NCBI GenBank assembly: GCA_946621895.1
Contig: CAMOOZ010000335.1
Span: forward strand, 1-5,619
Source: an uncultured Lachnospiraceae bacterium
GTDB taxonomy: Bacteria; Bacillota_A; Clostridia; Lachnospirales; Lachnospiraceae
Direction of reading: 5' to 3'
Length of the DNA: 5,619 nt
A model generated the notes under the pieces. The model was not told where the DNA came from. It did not search any database and was given only the letters and a program-made list of their open reading frames with translations. The position numbers and the translations under genes were made by a program. Positions 3,928-5,619 of the stretch are shown here, piece after piece (within the stretch, counting starts at the first letter, position 1; each line of letters starts with the position of its first letter).

Positions 3928-5619
3928 ATGGTAAGAGCAAGGCTGAAAACGGATAGAATACTGGCTGCATGGCTTGTCCTTACCGTTATTTTCGACCATG
4001 TCCAGCCCTTACTCCATATAGGAGGCCTGGCGAGCTATTCCTATATGCTGCTCACCCTTTTCTGGATGTGGTCACTCAGGAAAGAAATAACGGATCTTCA
4101 CATCAGGAGCTGTCTCCAGGCCGGAGGCCTGCTCATTATCCTGCTTTTTGTTTTCCGGGTGATCCGATATAATTATGTCACTCCCCTGACCTTCCCCCAC
4201 AGGCTGATGTGGTACCTGTATTATATTCCGATTCTCGTCATCCCCCTCCTGTCGCTTTCGGTGAGTCTTCGCATCGGGAATAATCATAAGGAAAAAAGAA
4301 AGAAAAAACTGATTCCCTTTCTGAGTATTCTCTGTGCGCTGATGATTGCTTTTGTGCTTACGAACGACATCCACAGCATGGCCTTCAGGATATGGTATGA
4401 AAACGGCGAGGAGCACAGCAGTGCCATGCCCCTTTATTTCCTGATCATTCTCTGGTATATCGGAATGACGCTGTTTTCCCTGTTTCTTTTGATTGATCAA
4501 TGCAGGATATCCTTTGCCCGGAAATATCTCTTTATCCCGGCTTTCGTTGAGGGCTTTGCCCTTCTTTTGTGGTTCATCTATTATATCCCCTTTCAGAGCT
4601 CCAGCCCCAAAGCCTTCGGCGTAAACTTATATAACATCCAGGAGGTATATCTCCTGTTATTCCTGGGCTTATGGGAAAGCAGCATCCTGATCGGGATTAT
4701 CCCCTCCCTTTCCCTCGCCCGGGAAAGGGAATGGATAAGGGAGGGCATCTTAAAAAGCGTGGAAGAGGAGCTTTCCGAAGTACGCAGTATCTTCGGCAGG
4801 ATGTGGAAGCAGGAGGAGGAATCGTTCCGCAAGGAGCTTATCCGTCTATGCTGTCTGGGGGCATATATCAAGCGAAGGGCAAATCTCGAGCTGATTTCCG
4901 ATGAAAATGGGTGCATCAATGCGGCAGAGCTTTCCCTTGCCATTCGGGAAACCATGGAATACTATTCGCTCTGTAATCTTTCCTCAGGTTATGAGGAATC
5001 GGGAAGCGCCCCCGTTTTGTCCCGCCTGATCATTGCCGCCTATGACATTTTCAGGCATATCCTGGATAGCGCTCACAGCGCGTGTTATGTCAGGCTGCAG
5101 TCGGATGTGGACGACAGGAAGATCAGCTTTACCATGAAAACAGAGTCCGACATGGAAAACCTCTTTTCGCCAACAGGAGATTTTCAGGATCCTGAAGCAA
5201 TATTTGTAAACAGTGCTGACCGGGAGATACTGGACCTCTTCGGTGCGGTTTTCAAAACAGAGGTACGGGATGATACCGTCTTTTTCACGATAAGCGCTGC
5301 CTGCCCGCTGCAGGGGAGCCTCCTTAAAACCCTGCGGTTAAAATCCGGGCTCCGGCACCAGCTGCCGGCGGACTTATCGGAGATGGCAGGTTATTTATCC
5401 CTGGAGGAAAAGGTGCTTGCATCAAAGATCAGGATCCATGACGGCATAGGCAGATGCCTCATCATTTCAAAGCGTTATCTCCTGGATGCCGGTTCAGTGG
5501 AAAAGGAAGCGCTTTTCAGGGAATGGGACAGGGCCCTTTCCGAGATCGACAGTATCTCTCCCGGGATTCCCGAAGACCTTCCCGCTGATACGGCCTTCAG
5601 TGACTGCCTTAAGCAGGCG
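3928..5619 (+). CDS. Membrane sensor histidine kinase, HisKA_3 type, 3' end beyond window
   Basis: The first 564 codons are visible with no stop, so the gene is cut by the window edge. The kinase should autophosphorylate on His and pass the phosphate to a NarL/LuxR-type response regulator. Residues 1-265 hold about eight hydrophobic segments (roughly 11-29, 32-50, 65-80, 93-112, 128-145, 168-189, 200-221, 240-263). Basic loops (RKEITDLHIR, HKEKRKKK, RISFARK) place the N-terminus and kinase part inside, consistent with the 7TM-histidine-kinase sensor type. Residues 265-320 look helical and charged. Residues about 305-460 (GAYIKRRANL, then AAYDIFRHILDSAHSACYVRL) resemble a degenerate ATPase-like module. 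Residues 493-520 carry the H-box KIRIHDGIGRCLI with H504 as phospho-acceptor. The ATP-binding domain (N, G boxes) is not in view. ATG 3928 is the only start after the in-frame TGA at 3910. Some strains of this family sit beside their regulator gene, which would lie beyond 5619. Confidence 0.87.
   Translation, partial: MVRARLKTDRILAAWLVLTVIFDHVQPLLHIGGLASYSYMLLTLFWMWSLRKEITDLHIRSCLQAGGLLIILLFVFRVIRYNYVTPLTFPHRLMWYLYYIPILVIPLLSLSVSLRIGNNHKEKRKKKLIPFLSILCALMIAFVLTNDIHSMAFRIWYENGEEHSSAMPLYFLIILWYIGMTLFSLFLLIDQCRISFARKYLFIPAFVEGFALLLWFIYYIPFQSSSPKAFGVNLYNIQEVYLLLFLGLWESSILIGIIPSLSLAREREWIREGILKSVEEELSEVRSIFGRMWKQEEESFRKELIRLCCLGAYIKRRANLELISDENGCINAAELSLAIRETMEYYSLCNLSSGYEESGSAPVLSRLIIAAYDIFRHILDSAHSACYVRLQSDVDDRKISFTMKTESDMENLFSPTGDFQDPEAIFVNSADREILDLFGAVFKTEVRDDTVFFTISAACPLQGSLLKTLRLKSGLRHQLPADLSEMAGYLSLEEKVLASKIRIHDGIGRCLIISKRYLLDAGSVEKEALFREWDRALSEIDSISPGIPEDLPADTAFSDCLKQA

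Noticed and set aside
3442..3999. 185-codon open frame on the minus strand
   Set aside because: It overlaps the end of the large lipoprotein gene and the start of the kinase, has no recognisable domain, and both overlapped genes have clear signatures.
4072..4955. Minus-strand frames of 142 and 120 codons and short + strand frames at 3969-4172 and 4671-4904
   Set aside because: All lie inside the uninterrupted 564-codon kinase frame, which has membrane segments and an H-box.

Overview
The window looks like chromosomal DNA of a Gram-positive, moderately GC-rich member of the Clostridia, most likely a Lachnospiraceae-type gut bacterium. This rests on three things. The thymidylate synthase belongs to the Bacillus-subtilis-ThyA-like branch. 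There are two lipobox lipoproteins with acidic, low-complexity linkers. The multi-pass histidine kinase has the H-box and N-terminal membrane layout I associate with Lachnospiraceae. The placement is from recognition of sequence patterns, not from a search. All genes are on the + strand. I see no mobile element, CRISPR array, tRNA or rRNA.

Region by region: positions 1-76 hold a promoter-like leader and a strong Shine-Dalgarno for thyA (77-925, TTG start, complete). Positions 926-1174 are a 249-bp non-coding, hairpin-rich stretch. It contains two GC hairpins after thyA, a second, diverged copy of the thyA leader block (30 of 36 bases identical), an inverted repeat, and a textbook intrinsic terminator at 1115-1140. 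That terminator sits just in front of the next gene, where it could act as an attenuator. Two lipoprotein genes follow with a 17-bp gap: a 174-aa protein with a predicted small beta-rich (OB-fold-like) domain (1175-1699), and a 706-aa multi-domain protein (1717-3837). After a 90-bp gap with two inverted repeats comes a membrane sensor histidine kinase (3928 to the window end, 564 codons visible, 3' end missing). It has no stop codon in the window and is easy to miss for that reason.

How the genes may work together: thyA makes dTMP and is a stand-alone housekeeping gene here, with no folA next to it. The two lipoproteins are very probably co-transcribed and anchored on the outer face of the membrane. 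The kinase follows in the same direction, and its catalytic ATPase domain and presumably its response regulator gene lie beyond the window. Whether the lipoproteins feed into the kinase is only an inference from proximity. The points most worth a second look are the shared leader block, the terminator placed in the 5' leader of the lipoprotein genes, and the kinase's degenerate ATPase-like module lying between its membrane part and its H-box.
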